A DNA stretch of 64,000 bases from positions 1 to 64,000 of the forward strand of contig NZ_CANLTU010000012.1 in NCBI RefSeq assembly GCF_947494125.1, written 5' to 3'. The stretch comes from an uncultured Tenacibaculum sp. (GTDB lineage: Bacteria > Bacteroidota > Bacteroidia > Flavobacteriales > Flavobacteriaceae). The position numbers were made by a program, and so were the translations under genes. The notes beneath the pieces are model-generated. The model ran no database searches. It was not told where the DNA came from and saw only the letters and a program-made list of their open reading frames with translations. Below are positions 17,271-25,851 of the stretch, one piece after another; positions within the stretch are counted from its first letter, which is position 1; each line of letters begins with the position of its first letter.

Positions 17271-18755
17271 ATGAAAAAATTCATAATCATATTTGCTTTA
17301 TTATTTTCAACTATTAGCATTGCTCAAGATAATCGAGTTCCTATTGACACTACAGTTACTACAACAAATTCTGTGGTTATTAAAGGAAAAAGAATTCAGT
17401 ATAAAGCACAAACAGGAACACAACCTGTATATGACAAAAATGGTATTATTAAAGCTACTCTTTTCTATACATATTATAAAAGAACCGATGTAAATAATAG
17501 CGAAAAAAGACCTTTAATTATGTCTTTTAATGGAGGTCCGGGTTCTGCTTCAGTTTGGATGCATATTGCCTATACAGGTCCAAAAATCTTAAAAATTGAT
17601 GATGAAGGAAATCCTATTCAGCCTTATGGTATTAAAGACAATCCTTATTCTGTATTAGATGTAGCTGATATTGTTTTTGTTAACCCAGTAAACACAGCAT
17701 ATTCAAGACCAATTTTACAAGAAAAAAAGAAGTTAGATAAAAAATATTTCTTTGGAGTTAACGCAGACGCTAAATACTTAGCTGGTTGGTTAAATACTTT
17801 TATTACTCGCAATAACAGATGGAACTCACCTAAATATATTATTGGAGAAAGCTATGGAGGTACTCGTGTTATGCAATTAGCTTACGAATTACAAAATAGT
17901 CAATGGATGTATTTAAATGGAGTCATTATGGTATCTCCTGCTGATTATCAATTATTAAGAACCAAAAACTCTGAAGATTATGCCATCAATCTTCCATATT
18001 TTACTGCTGCTGCTTGGTATCATAAAATGCTTCCTCAAAAATTACAACAACAAGATTTATTAGATATTTTACCTGAAGCAGAAAACTTTGCTATTAACAA
18101 ATTACTTCCAGCTTTAGCGAAAGGTGGCTATATATCTAAAGAAGAAAAAGAAAATGTAGCTGATAGAATGGCTTATTATTCTGGAATAAAAAAAGAAGTG
18201 ATCCTTAAACATAACTTAGAAGTTCCAAATCAATACTTTTGGAAAGAGTTACTTAGAAATACATCTGGTAAAACTATTGGACGTTTAGATAGTAGATATT
18301 TAGGTATTGATAGAAGAGAAACTGGAAGCTCTCCAGATTATAGTCCTGAATTAGTTTCTTGGTTGCATTCATTTACCCCTGCTATTAATTATTACATACA
18401 AAACGTACTTAAGTTTAAAACCGATATAAAATACAATATGTTTGGCTCTGTTCATCCTTGGGATTTTAGCAATAATAATGCTAGAGAAAATTTACGCAAA
18501 TCAATGGCACAAAACCCTTATTTAAACGTATTAGTACAGTCTGGTTATTATGATGGAGCCACTACGTATTCTGCAGCCAAATACACTATGGGGAAAATAG
18601 ACCCTAGTGGAAAGTTTAAAAATCGTTTAAGTTTTAAAGGTTATAGAAGCGGACATATGATGTACCTTAGAAAAAAAGATCTAGAAAAAGCGAATGAAGA
18701 CCTACGTGAATTTATAAAAAGAAGTTCAGAAAATATAGGCCCAGCAAAATATTAA
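17271..18755 (+). CDS. S10 family serine carboxypeptidase-like peptidase
   Basis: A 494-residue exported peptidase. The chosen ATG gives signal peptide MKKFIIIFALLFSTISIAQ; an upstream in-frame start lies inside the preceding gene and is rejected. The S10 alpha/beta-hydrolase motifs are clear: the oxyanion-hole segment FNGGPGSASVW (87-97), the nucleophile GESYGGT with Ser194, an Asp in VQSGYYDGATTY and His in RSGHMMY near the C-terminus. The family releases C-terminal residues from peptides, often at acidic pH. Location is probably periplasmic or outer-membrane-associated. Its role is probably peptide nutrition. It follows the TIGR02757 gene on the same strand. Confidence 0.92.
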   Translation: MKKFIIIFALLFSTISIAQDNRVPIDTTVTTTNSVVIKGKRIQYKAQTGTQPVYDKNGIIKATLFYTYYKRTDVNNSEKRPLIMSFNGGPGSASVWMHIAYTGPKILKIDDEGNPIQPYGIKDNPYSVLDVADIVFVNPVNTAYSRPILQEKKKLDKKYFFGVNADAKYLAGWLNTFITRNNRWNSPKYIIGESYGGTRVMQLAYELQNSQWMYLNGVIMVSPADYQLLRTKNSEDYAINLPYFTAAAWYHKMLPQKLQQQDLLDILPEAENFAINKLLPALAKGGYISKEEKENVADRMAYYSGIKKEVILKHNLEVPNQYFWKELLRNTSGKTIGRLDSRYLGIDRRETGSSPDYSPELVSWLHSFTPAINYYIQNVLKFKTDIKYNMFGSVHPWDFSNNNARENLRKSMAQNPYLNVLVQSGYYDGATTYSAAKYTMGKIDPSGKFKNRLSFKGYRSGHMMYLRKKDLEKANEDLREFIKRSSENIGPAKY

Positions 18756-18772
18756 AATTTAGTTTTTAATTT

Positions 18773-19327
18773 ATGAAGAATGATTTAAATAATATGATGT
18801 GTTTAGATACCTATTTATCTTCTTTAGATGAAGATAAATATCAAGAGACAACATCGTTAATTAATCCTACCAAAGCACAAAACATTAACTTACTTAGCTG
18901 GGGTATTCAAGATTTATTTACTGACAACACTCTTGTTTATGATCTTAAAAACATTCATAAACTAGCTACTAACTTTAATTGGAAGAATAACTTAAATTCT
19001 ATTTTAAAAGAAAACTCCTACGAATCATTGGTTATCACCAACAGTGATAAAAAAATAATTTGGGTAAATAATGGGTTTAAAAAAATGACTGGTTATGAGA
19101 ATGAATTTGCCTTAGGTAAATCACCAGTATTTTTGCAAGGAGAAAAGACTACTGAAATATCTAAAGAAAAAATCCGTAAAAAACTTCTAAAAAACAAGCC
19201 TTTTAAAGAAGTGATTATTAATTATAGAAAAGATAAGTCAACCTATAAATGTGAATTAAAAATTTTCCCGCTTTATTCTACAACTGAAACTACACATTTT
19301 TTAGCTTTAGAGAAAGAAGTGGTTTAA
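18773..19327 (+). CDS. Small PAS (LOV-like) domain protein
   Basis: A 184-residue soluble protein with a single PAS domain at about 80-170 (SLVITNSDKKIIWVNNGFKKMTGY). The stretch GKSPVFLQG (115-123) aligns with the GRNCRFLQ signature of LOV photoreceptor domains, but the flavin-adduct cysteine position is Pro118, so classical LOV photochemistry is not expected. There is no output domain; residues 1-75 are a helical N-terminal region of unknown role. It could act as a sensor by protein contacts, perhaps with a kinase such as the one encoded at 20882; this is a guess from proximity. It starts 17 bases after the peptidase gene. Confidence 0.8.
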   Translation: MKNDLNNMMCLDTYLSSLDEDKYQETTSLINPTKAQNINLLSWGIQDLFTDNTLVYDLKNIHKLATNFNWKNNLNSILKENSYESLVITNSDKKIIWVNNGFKKMTGYENEFALGKSPVFLQGEKTTEISKEKIRKKLLKNKPFKEVIINYRKDKSTYKCELKIFPLYSTTETTHFLALEKEVV

Positions 19328-19337
19328 TATTGAATTA

Positions 19338-19646
19338 ATGCAAACATTTATTCATTACTTTTTACATTTTGGTTCCCCTATAATTATAGCTTATATATTT
19401 TTTAGAAAAGAATGGAAAAAGGCTAGCCTAATTTTATTAGCTACTATGCTAGTTGATTTAGATCACTTACTAGCCAATCCAATTTTTGCTTCTAATAGAT
19501 GTAGTATAAACTTTCATCCTTTGCACACATATTATGCTATGGTTGTGTATGTGTTCCTTCTCTTTTTAAAAAAACCGTTTAGTATTATAGGCATCGGATT
19601 ATTGCTACATATGCTAACTGATTATATTGACTGTTTATTGATGTAG
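19338..19646 (+). CDS. DUF6122 family membrane protein
   Basis: A 102-residue protein with about three membrane segments and conserved polar residues: HYFLHFGSP at the N-terminus, DLDHLLANP (about 41-49), FHPLHTYY and HMLTDYIDC. The DxDH and H...TDY residues resemble the metal-binding pattern of small membrane metal-dependent hydrolases of the YdjM type, so a metal-dependent membrane hydrolase is possible but unproven. It starts 10 bases after the PAS gene, so the two are probably co-transcribed. The family is widespread in Flavobacteria. Confidence 0.8.
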   Translation: MQTFIHYFLHFGSPIIIAYIFFRKEWKKASLILLATMLVDLDHLLANPIFASNRCSINFHPLHTYYAMVVYVFLLFLKKPFSIIGIGLLLHMLTDYIDCLLM

Positions 19647-19692
19647 TATTCCAAAGACATTTAAATAAGCGCAAATCAACCAAAAATTTAGT

Positions 19693-19724
19693 CCTTTCAT
19701 CTACACATAAATACCTTTCATCTA
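19693..19724 (+). repeat. Paired direct repeat with 21-bp period upstream of the FIST gene
   Basis: CCTTTCATCTA occurs exactly twice, starting at 19693 and 19714. The spacing is two DNA helical turns, and the pair ends 30 bases before the -7 box at 19754. Same-face direct repeats at this spacing are typical of LytTR-type or other dimeric activators. No binding protein is identified. Confidence 0.55.
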
Positions 19725-19753
19725 ATTTCACTTTTTCTCTTTTAACTTCAGAG

Positions 19754-19761
19754 TATATTTG
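19754..19761 (+). promoter_or_regulatory. Promoter -7 box for the FIST-kinase operon
   Basis: TATATTTG is an exact TAnnTTTG match, 20 bases before the ATG at 19781. No TTTG lies at the -33 position, which fits an activator-dependent promoter given the direct repeats just upstream. Confidence 0.55.
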
Positions 19762-19780
19762 ATTATATAACTTATTAAAT

Positions 19781-20881
19781 ATGCTTCACTTAACTACAAC
19801 AGACATAAATGAGATAACTTTAGAAATAAAGAACTTAGTAAAAAATAACACAGCGCTAATTTCTATTGGTGAACACACAGATATAAATATTGATAACCTT
19901 ATTAGTTCTTTAAATGAAGCCAACATCAATTTTATTGGTGGAGTTTTCCCTATGGTAATTTGGAAAAATAATGTGCAAGACAAGGGTATTATTGTGCATG
20001 AATTGAGTAATGTAGTTGAGACTTATACAATCAGAAACATCAGTCAAAAAGAATTTAAAATTCCAAAAACTAATTTTAAGGAAAATACAGATTATAGCTT
20101 AATCACTTTTGTAGATGGTTTAACATCAAACATTTCAAATTATTTAAGTAAGCTTTATCAGGAATATGGAATGAAAACCAATTATTTTGGAGGTGGTGCA
20201 GGCAGTTTAAGTTTACAACAAAAACCTTGTGTTTTTTCTAAGGAAGGTTTTTTAGAAGATACTGCTGTAGTTTCTATTATTGAAATGAAATCCTCTATTG
20301 GTGTAGAACATGGTTGGCAAAAACTAGACGGTCCTTATGTTGTTACAAAGACCAATGGTAATTCAATTGAAGCTATAAACTGGGATGCTCCATTTGATTT
20401 GTATAAAAAAGTAATTGAGAAAGATTCTGGAATGAAATTTTGTGATACTGGCTTTTTCGAATTAGCCATGAGATACCCTTTAGGTATAATAAAACAAGGG
20501 ACTGACTATATTATTAGAGATCCTTTATCTACAGATGAAAATAACTCTTTGGTTTGTGTTGGTGAAGTTGAAGAGAACACAATGATTAATATTATGAAAG
20601 GTGATAAAGACTTATTAATTAATGCAGCTAGAACCGCTGCTGAAAGTGTAGCCAATCAAGCTAAAAGACCAAAATTTGCTATGGTTATTGATTGTATTTC
20701 TAGAATCCTATACCTAAAAGATGATTTTAAACATGAATTAGAAAATGTTTCCGAAGCTATTTCAAATCAACATCCAACTATAACAACCTGTGGTGCATTA
20801 ACACTAGGTGAAATATCTTCTTATGGAAATGGATATATCGAATTTTATAATAAAACTATCGTAGTTGGTTTATTTGAATAA
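19781..20881 (+). CDS. FIST domain sensory protein
   Basis: A 366-residue soluble protein with an N-terminal FIST fold (ISIGEHTDINIDNLISSLNE, then NYFGGGAGSLSLQQKP at about 136-151) and a FIST C-terminal domain (FELAMRYPLGI, MVIDCISRILYLKDDF, TCGALTLGEISSYGNG). FIST proteins are proposed small-ligand sensors, possibly for amino acids, and often occur with signalling domains. Here the next gene, a histidine kinase, starts on the base after this stop codon, so the two are translationally coupled and probably form one sensory pathway with the FIST protein as ligand-binding input. It has its own promoter at 19754. Confidence 0.9.
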   Translation: MLHLTTTDINEITLEIKNLVKNNTALISIGEHTDINIDNLISSLNEANINFIGGVFPMVIWKNNVQDKGIIVHELSNVVETYTIRNISQKEFKIPKTNFKENTDYSLITFVDGLTSNISNYLSKLYQEYGMKTNYFGGGAGSLSLQQKPCVFSKEGFLEDTAVVSIIEMKSSIGVEHGWQKLDGPYVVTKTNGNSIEAINWDAPFDLYKKVIEKDSGMKFCDTGFFELAMRYPLGIIKQGTDYIIRDPLSTDENNSLVCVGEVEENTMINIMKGDKDLLINAARTAAESVANQAKRPKFAMVIDCISRILYLKDDFKHELENVSEAISNQHPTITTCGALTLGEISSYGNGYIEFYNKTIVVGLFE

Positions 20882-22036
20882 ATGGAAAAAGACAATAAAA
20901 TACTAGATATTCTAAGGCTTTATGAGTACTCAATGAGTATAGGAAAATCTCTTGATTATTATGAAAATTGTGACTCATTCTTAAAACTTCTCCTTCATAG
21001 AAGAAACTTAAATGCTTGTTGGATTCTTAATTTAAATGAAAAAGATCAGTTAACAAAAAAGTATTCGATTCCTCATGGTAATACCATAAATTCAAAACTA
21101 AGTTCAAACTTAAAATCTTTCTTAAACTCAATAAACAATTATATTATAATTGAATATAATAATGATTTTAAAGAATTTATACCTATAAAAGTAACTGAAG
21201 GAACTATAGTAATATATAAGCTCTATCAAGACAACTATTTATTTTTATACACCAACACTTCTAATATTTTTAAAAAAAACTCTGAGCAACTATTACCAGT
21301 AATAAACAAACTATCAAATACTTTGGAAGCTTGCATGATTTTTGAAAATAAACAGAAATTATTAGAGCAACTCGAAGAAAAAAATAAAGACCTTAGCAAT
21401 TACGCACATATAGTTTCTCATGATTTAAGATCTCCTCTGAGAAATATTGAAACGCTTATTACATGGTTAAAACAAGATCATGTAGATAACTTAAATAATG
21501 AAGCTATCCAATTCCTTAATTCTATAAGTGATAATATTTATATTATGGAATCATTGGTAAAAGGAATCCTAGAATACTCTACTATTAATCGAAATGATTT
21601 AAATTTATCTAAACTAAATTTAAACTCTATTATTAACAAAATTCTTGAGTACATTGATATTCCTGAAAACATAGAAATCAAAATTTCCAAAAACTTTCCT
21701 TCTATTTTAGGAAACGAGCATAGAATACAACAATTGTTTCAAAATTTAATAGGCAATGCTATTAAATATAACAATAAGAAACAAGGCTTTGTTGAAGTCG
21801 GATTTTACGAAGAAGATGAAAAAACTATTTATTATGTAAAAGATAACGGTAAAGGAATTGACAAAGCGTACCACTCTAAAATATTCAATGCATTTTTAAA
21901 ACTAGAAGATACTAAAAACTCTATAGGTATCGGGTTATCTATAGTTAAAAAAATAATTACCAATTATGGAGGTGAAATTTGGTTAACTTCAGAAATTGAT
22001 AAAGGCACCACTTTTTTCTTTACGCTGGAAAATTAA
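20882..22036 (+). CDS. Soluble sensor histidine kinase
   Basis: A 384-residue kinase with no membrane segment. Residues 1-150 form a GAF-like input region, 155-175 a coiled coil (LLEQLEEKNKDLSNYA), and 175-235 HisKA with phospho-acceptor His180 in HIVSHDLRSPLRN. The HATPase domain (about 255-384) carries an N-box (NLIGNAIKYNN), G1 (DNGKGID) and G2 (GIGLSIVKKI) motifs. The end LTSEIDKGTTFFFTLEN is complete. No response regulator gene is adjacent, so the partner lies elsewhere. It is coupled to the FIST protein, whose stop codon abuts this ATG. It is convergent with the Dph6-like gene 5 bases away, with no terminator hairpin visible. Confidence 0.93.
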   Translation: MEKDNKILDILRLYEYSMSIGKSLDYYENCDSFLKLLLHRRNLNACWILNLNEKDQLTKKYSIPHGNTINSKLSSNLKSFLNSINNYIIIEYNNDFKEFIPIKVTEGTIVIYKLYQDNYLFLYTNTSNIFKKNSEQLLPVINKLSNTLEACMIFENKQKLLEQLEEKNKDLSNYAHIVSHDLRSPLRNIETLITWLKQDHVDNLNNEAIQFLNSISDNIYIMESLVKGILEYSTINRNDLNLSKLNLNSIINKILEYIDIPENIEIKISKNFPSILGNEHRIQQLFQNLIGNAIKYNNKKQGFVEVGFYEEDEKTIYYVKDNGKGIDKAYHSKIFNAFLKLEDTKNSIGIGLSIVKKIITNYGGEIWLTSEIDKGTTFFFTLEN

Positions 22037-22041
22037 TTTTA

Positions 22042-22776
22042 TTATATCTTTTTTAAATCGCAATACCAAAAGCTCGTATCATAATTTTTCACTTTCTCTT
22101 TAGTTGAAGAATGACAGTTTTGAGAATTGTCTTTATTTAAAGTATAGGATTTTAAAACCTTCTCTCCTACTTCAAACTCTACTGGTTTTTTAAATATTGG
22201 TCCATCAAAACAAAAAGTATGAAATTCTCCATTTTCTCCGCAAACATCAATAGTATCAGGTAATTCATTGATAAAATCTTCATCAATTATTCTTCCTACA
22301 AATTCTTCTCCTAACAATTTAGCATTCACACATACTGTAATTGTTTTAAAACCTAATGCTAAAAATTCCCTCAATAATTCTTTAGTATCTTGTTTCCATA
22401 ATGGATATACTCCTGTAATACCTACTTCTTTTAATTTAGAGTCTCTATATTTTTTTAAATCTTCTAAAAAAATATCTCCAAATATTGCGTGATTTAAGCC
22501 TAATGATTTTAATTCAGACGTTTTGTCTTTCATTTTCTCATTATATAAATCCATAGTTACATCAGCTGGAAAATAAATTTTCTCTAAAGGAATACCAATG
22601 CTTTCAGCTTGTGCTTCTAATAGATTTTCATGAAGACCATGCATAGAAACTCGCTCATAATCTTGATTTACATTCGTAATTAGTTTTTCTATATCATATT
22701 CACCTTGTTGCAATACTTTATACAAAGCATAAGCTGAATCTTTTCCTGAACTCCAATTAAAATAAGCTTTTTTCAT
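22042..22776 (-). CDS. Dph6-like ATP-pyrophosphatase (diphthine-ammonia ligase family)
   Basis: A 244-residue cytoplasmic protein of the PP-loop (MJ0570/Dph6) family. The ATP-pyrophosphatase motif SSGKDSAYAL begins at residue 9. Other family motifs are SIGIPLEKIYFPAD, HAIFGDIFLEDLKKYRD, GITGVYPLWKQDT and ENGEFHTFCFDGP. Eukaryotic and archaeal members amidate diphthine on EF-2. Bacteria lack diphthamide, so the bacterial substrate is unknown, and the gene name should not be transferred. Single-gene unit on the minus strand, followed on the other side by the NmrA operon with a 66-base gap. Confidence 0.9.
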   Translation of the reverse strand: MKKAYFNWSSGKDSAYALYKVLQQGEYDIEKLITNVNQDYERVSMHGLHENLLEAQAESIGIPLEKIYFPADVTMDLYNEKMKDKTSELKSLGLNHAIFGDIFLEDLKKYRDSKLKEVGITGVYPLWKQDTKELLREFLALGFKTITVCVNAKLLGEEFVGRIIDEDFINELPDTIDVCGENGEFHTFCFDGPIFKKPVEFEVGEKVLKSYTLNKDNSQNCHSSTKEKVKNYDTSFWYCDLKKI

Positions 22777-22842
22777 AACTGTAAAGATGTATAAAAATCT
22801 TTTTTAAAACAATTTTTATACATCCTATTAGTAATACTTTAT

Positions 22843-23754
22843 TTAGGAAAGAAATCTCCATTTCGAAGTCATAAATAAACGACGTGATTCTTGTAAATAA
22901 GCATCCATAATTCTAGGTTTTCGATTTAAAATAATTTTAACAGTATCTTCAGTTGGTTCTGGATACTTTATAGCTAAAATATCTATTTCTACTATATGTC
23001 GGGCTAACCAAATAGGCAATTTTGCTTGCTTTGTTAGTTTATGCATATATTCATCTCGTGTAATATTTTCATAAATAACTTTCTTATTCGTAACATGCGA
23101 TATTCTAGCAGCCATACTTTGATGTGATATTGCTTCTGGTCCTGAAATTATCACCTGTTCTCCATTTAAAGAATCTTCTGTAAGTAAATACTTCACTGCA
23201 ACCTCAGCCACATCTCTAGCATCTACATAATTTCTTTTTGCGTTCTCCATAACTCCAAATATTTTACCGAAATATTTAATTGAAAAAGTATTTCGTTCCC
23301 AGTTTTGCATGAACGAATGAGGTTGCAAAAAACAATAATCAATACCACTTTCTACTAAAGTTTTTTCAACTTTTCGATGCCAATCACTTACTTCTACATG
23401 TATATTATTTGGTACTACTGGGGCTGACAGTTTAACTATCTTTTTAATATTCAATTCTTGCGCTACTTCAATTATATTTGTTTCATAATTTATTTGGCTA
23501 GGAGAAGTTCCCGTTAATAAAAAAATAGTATCTGAATTAATGCATGCTCTTTTAATTTCTTCTTTTAATTTTAAATTTACTGCTATATAAGTAATGTTAT
23601 TATTTTCTCCATTCAACTTTATAGGCACCTTTCTTCTAGGACTTCTTAATACTCCTCTTACAAAACAATTATACTTACTCAACTGTCTTAATACTTCTGT
23701 CCCTACTGTTCCTGTTGATCCAAAAACAACAATGGTTGGTTTATTAAAATTCAT
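22843..23754 (-). CDS. NmrA-type NAD(P)-binding oxidoreductase or regulator
   Basis: A 303-residue atypical short-chain dehydrogenase. The start MNFNKPTIVVFG is chosen because its ATG overlaps the upstream gene's TGA as ATGA; a longer N-terminus would lie inside that gene. A Rossmann motif GSTGTVGTEVL sits near residues 13-23. Other segments are FLLTGTSPSQI, YCFLQPHSFMQNW and NYVDARDVAEVAVKYL. NmrA/HSCARG members bind NAD(P)H and may be redox sensors or reductases; the catalytic YxxxK pair is not evident. It is the last gene of a minus-strand operon led by a Crp-type regulator, which suggests an inducible role. Confidence 0.88.
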   Translation of the reverse strand: MNFNKPTIVVFGSTGTVGTEVLRQLSKYNCFVRGVLRSPRRKVPIKLNGENNNITYIAVNLKLKEEIKRACINSDTIFLLTGTSPSQINYETNIIEVAQELNIKKIVKLSAPVVPNNIHVEVSDWHRKVEKTLVESGIDYCFLQPHSFMQNWERNTFSIKYFGKIFGVMENAKRNYVDARDVAEVAVKYLLTEDSLNGEQVIISGPEAISHQSMAARISHVTNKKVIYENITRDEYMHKLTKQAKLPIWLARHIVEIDILAIKYPEPTEDTVKIILNRKPRIMDAYLQESRRLFMTSKWRFLS

Positions 23755-24152
23755 CTTATTAAAATTGTTTTTAATGGGAATTTCCATATAGTTATAATTG
23801 TTCCTAATGTTGATGAAAAAAGAATATCAAACATATATGGCTCAAGCTTAAATAGTTTTATTATTAGTAGAGATATAACTGCCATTAATATGATTATAAA
23901 TAAAGCTCTTACATATCTATTTTTAGGGAACTTTTGCCCTTTTTGAAATTGTTGTAAAAGCAAATACACCAATATTGTTGCTATTAACGATGGTATTGCT
24001 ATACTTACATAACTAGCTTTCATTAATGTTGAATTTTCTAGAATCCATCCAGAAGTCCAAGACATTATTGCTGGAAAAAAATATGACGGAACTGCTACTG
24101 ATAAAAATGCTTTTGTTGTAAAACTATTATATTCTAAATCTTGATTTTTCAT
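23751..24152 (-). CDS. Small integral membrane protein, unknown function
   Basis: A 133-residue protein with four hydrophobic segments (about 14-33, 44-64, 83-103 and 108-127) and a short cytoplasmic N-terminus. I recognise no family. It lies 4 bases after the outer-membrane protein gene and its stop overlaps the NmrA start by four bases (ATGA), so the three genes are translated as one unit. It could partner the outer-membrane protein or act as an export or respiratory accessory. That is speculation from context only. Confidence 0.75.
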   Translation of the reverse strand: MKNQDLEYNSFTTKAFLSVAVPSYFFPAIMSWTSGWILENSTLMKASYVSIAIPSLIATILVYLLLQQFQKGQKFPKNRYVRALFIIILMAVISLLIIKLFKLEPYMFDILFSSTLGTIITIWKFPLKTILIR

Positions 24153-24156
24153 AGTT

Positions 24157-25074
24157 TTAATTGTTAAATGGTTTTATTTTTATTCCTGCAGAAAAATAAC
24201 CTCTTAATTGTGTATCATAACCATAAATTACCTTCTCATTTATATCTTCAAAATCATATTTCTCATAAACTGAATGTGTCGCTCTAATCATAAGACCTAT
24301 ACTTTTACTTACCCAATAATTGTATTCAGCTCCAACAGTTACAGTAGTAAAAACTGATCTATCAATAGCTGCACTATTTGGTTGGTTTTGTACTAATGGC
24401 TTATTTATATCTACAGTAAAATCATTCAAGTCTCCTAATAATTTTATAGCATGCCTTTTATTAAAATTATACTTTATATAAGTATTAGGTAAACCTACAG
24501 CAAAGGTTATTTTATTATTTATACTCCCCATAAAATTTACTATTGGATTCACCATTGTTTTCCCCGACAATGTTAAATATCCTACTCCAAAACTTAGTAT
24601 ATAATAATTTTTAGCATTTTTACTTGTAAACCTTTTTTCAGCAAATAAAATTCCATTTATATTTAAATCACTACTGGTTACTTTCTCATTAAAGTTTCCA
24701 ATAACATGTGGCATAAACAAAGCATTTAGAGACCAATTTCTTGAAATTCTATATTGTGCTAGTAAGCTATAATTTACATTGTAGTATTTTTCTTTCTCTC
24801 TTAGTAGAGGCAATTTATTATCTTTATATGATATTGAATGATAATCAGTACCTACTGTATTATATAAAGCTATTCTATTAAAAGTTATTGGAGGCAATCC
24901 TAACTTAGCACTTATCCTTTGATAATCATATAAAGAATTGTCTTGTATTTCAGGAGTATAATGTAAATAAAACATATCTCTGTCTTTATCTAAAACAAAT
25001 ACATCTCCCGTTACTTGTCCGTATGCTTTACCAATAAAGAGCAATACCACAATTACTATTTTTTTACTGTTCAT
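24157..25074 (-). CDS. Outer-membrane beta-barrel protein, DUF6268-like
   Basis: A 305-residue exported protein: signal peptide (MNSKKIVIVVLLFIGKAYGQ), then alternating amphipathic strands with aromatic residues (YSLLAQYRISRNWSLNALFMP, split by turns) and a C-terminal strand (LRGYFSAGIKIKPFNN). This is typical of a barrel of about 12 strands. The segment ISAKLGLPPITFNRIALYNT resembles the DUF6268 family of Bacteroidota, but this is judged by eye. It is the first gene of the three-gene unit with the membrane and NmrA proteins. A near-consensus -7 box (AATCTTTG on the minus strand, 25101-25108) lies upstream, as does a 10-bp palindrome AATACGTATT at 25189-25198 that could be an operator for the adjacent Crp-type regulator. 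Confidence 0.75.
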   Translation of the reverse strand: MNSKKIVIVVLLFIGKAYGQVTGDVFVLDKDRDMFYLHYTPEIQDNSLYDYQRISAKLGLPPITFNRIALYNTVGTDYHSISYKDNKLPLLREKEKYYNVNYSLLAQYRISRNWSLNALFMPHVIGNFNEKVTSSDLNINGILFAEKRFTSKNAKNYYILSFGVGYLTLSGKTMVNPIVNFMGSINNKITFAVGLPNTYIKYNFNKRHAIKLLGDLNDFTVDINKPLVQNQPNSAAIDRSVFTTVTVGAEYNYWVSKSIGLMIRATHSVYEKYDFEDINEKVIYGYDTQLRGYFSAGIKIKPFNN

Positions 25075-25200
25075 TTTATTTGTATTAATTAAGTTTAATA
25101 CAAAGATTGCTCGAAAATGTTTTCAGTAAATTACCAAATGATAATTAACGCATCATTTCGTATTTAATTGAGGGTTGGCTTTTTATTTAATACGTATTAT

Positions 25201-25776
25201 TTACACTTTTGCCGTGCTTATTTCTTTACGTATTCTACTAAGTGATTGTGGTGTAATTCCTAAAAATAATGACAAGTCTTTTAAAGGGACTCTGAATATT
25301 AAATCTGAACGTTTTAGTAAATCTAAATAACGTTCTTTTGCTGTTAAAGTTTGAAAATTATGTATTCCATATAACACACTTGTAAATGCATCTTCCCATA
25401 CTAATCTTCCAAATTTTTGCCATAATGGAAAACGGTCATATAGCATTTCCATATCATTATATGAAATACTGTATAACTCTGTATCTTCAATGGCTTTTAT
25501 ATATGATTTTGATCGTTTTTTCTTTTTTATCTTACTTATATCAGCTATCAGTTCATTCTCAAAAGCAAAATACCTAGTGTATTGTATATCATCTTCAACA
25601 TCATAAATAATAAGTCCACCAGAAGCTATAAAGTAATAATCTGTTACTACCTGCTCTTTTTTCATAATAAACTTATCTTTTAACAATATTTTTCTTTTAA
25701 AAAAAGATAAAATCGTTTCTAATTCTTTTTTTTCAAGAGTAACATATTTACCAATGTATTTAATTAGTTTTTCCAT
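25201..25776 (-). CDS. Crp/Fnr family transcriptional regulator
   Basis: A 191-residue regulator with an N-terminal cyclic-nucleotide-binding-type beta roll (about 25-110; KFIMKKEQVVTDYYFIASGGL, with degenerate ligand residues) and a C-terminal helix-turn-helix (VPLKDLSLFLGITPQSLSRIRKEI, about 165-188). It lacks the cysteines of Fnr and the PRFGEIAL phosphate-binding loop of true CRP, so it probably responds to something other than cAMP or oxygen. Members of this type in Flavobacteria are often adjacent to the genes they control. Here the barrel-membrane-NmrA operon lies 126 bases downstream on the same strand. Confidence 0.88.
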   Translation of the reverse strand: MEKLIKYIGKYVTLEKKELETILSFFKRKILLKDKFIMKKEQVVTDYYFIASGGLIIYDVEDDIQYTRYFAFENELIADISKIKKKKRSKSYIKAIEDTELYSISYNDMEMLYDRFPLWQKFGRLVWEDAFTSVLYGIHNFQTLTAKERYLDLLKRSDLIFRVPLKDLSLFLGITPQSLSRIRKEISTAKV

Positions 25777-25813
25777 TTCAACTATTCCTTAAAAACTTAT
25801 TATAAAGGTGCAT

Positions 25814-25843
25814 AAAAAAACCTGCTTAGAAGCAGGTTTTTTT
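25814..25843 (-). terminator. Rho-independent terminator after rimO
   Basis: AAAAAAACCTGCT / AGCAGGTTTTTTT with a TAGA loop: a GC-rich 6-bp core flanked by A and T runs. It lies 9 bases beyond the rimO stop and upstream of the Crp-type gene, so it isolates the two units. The symmetric A and T tracts would let it work on either strand. Confidence 0.88.
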
Positions 25844-25851
25844 ATTAAAAT

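Noticed and set aside
22042..22776. Naming the gene dph6
   Set aside because: Diphthamide does not exist in bacteria, so only the family can be stated.
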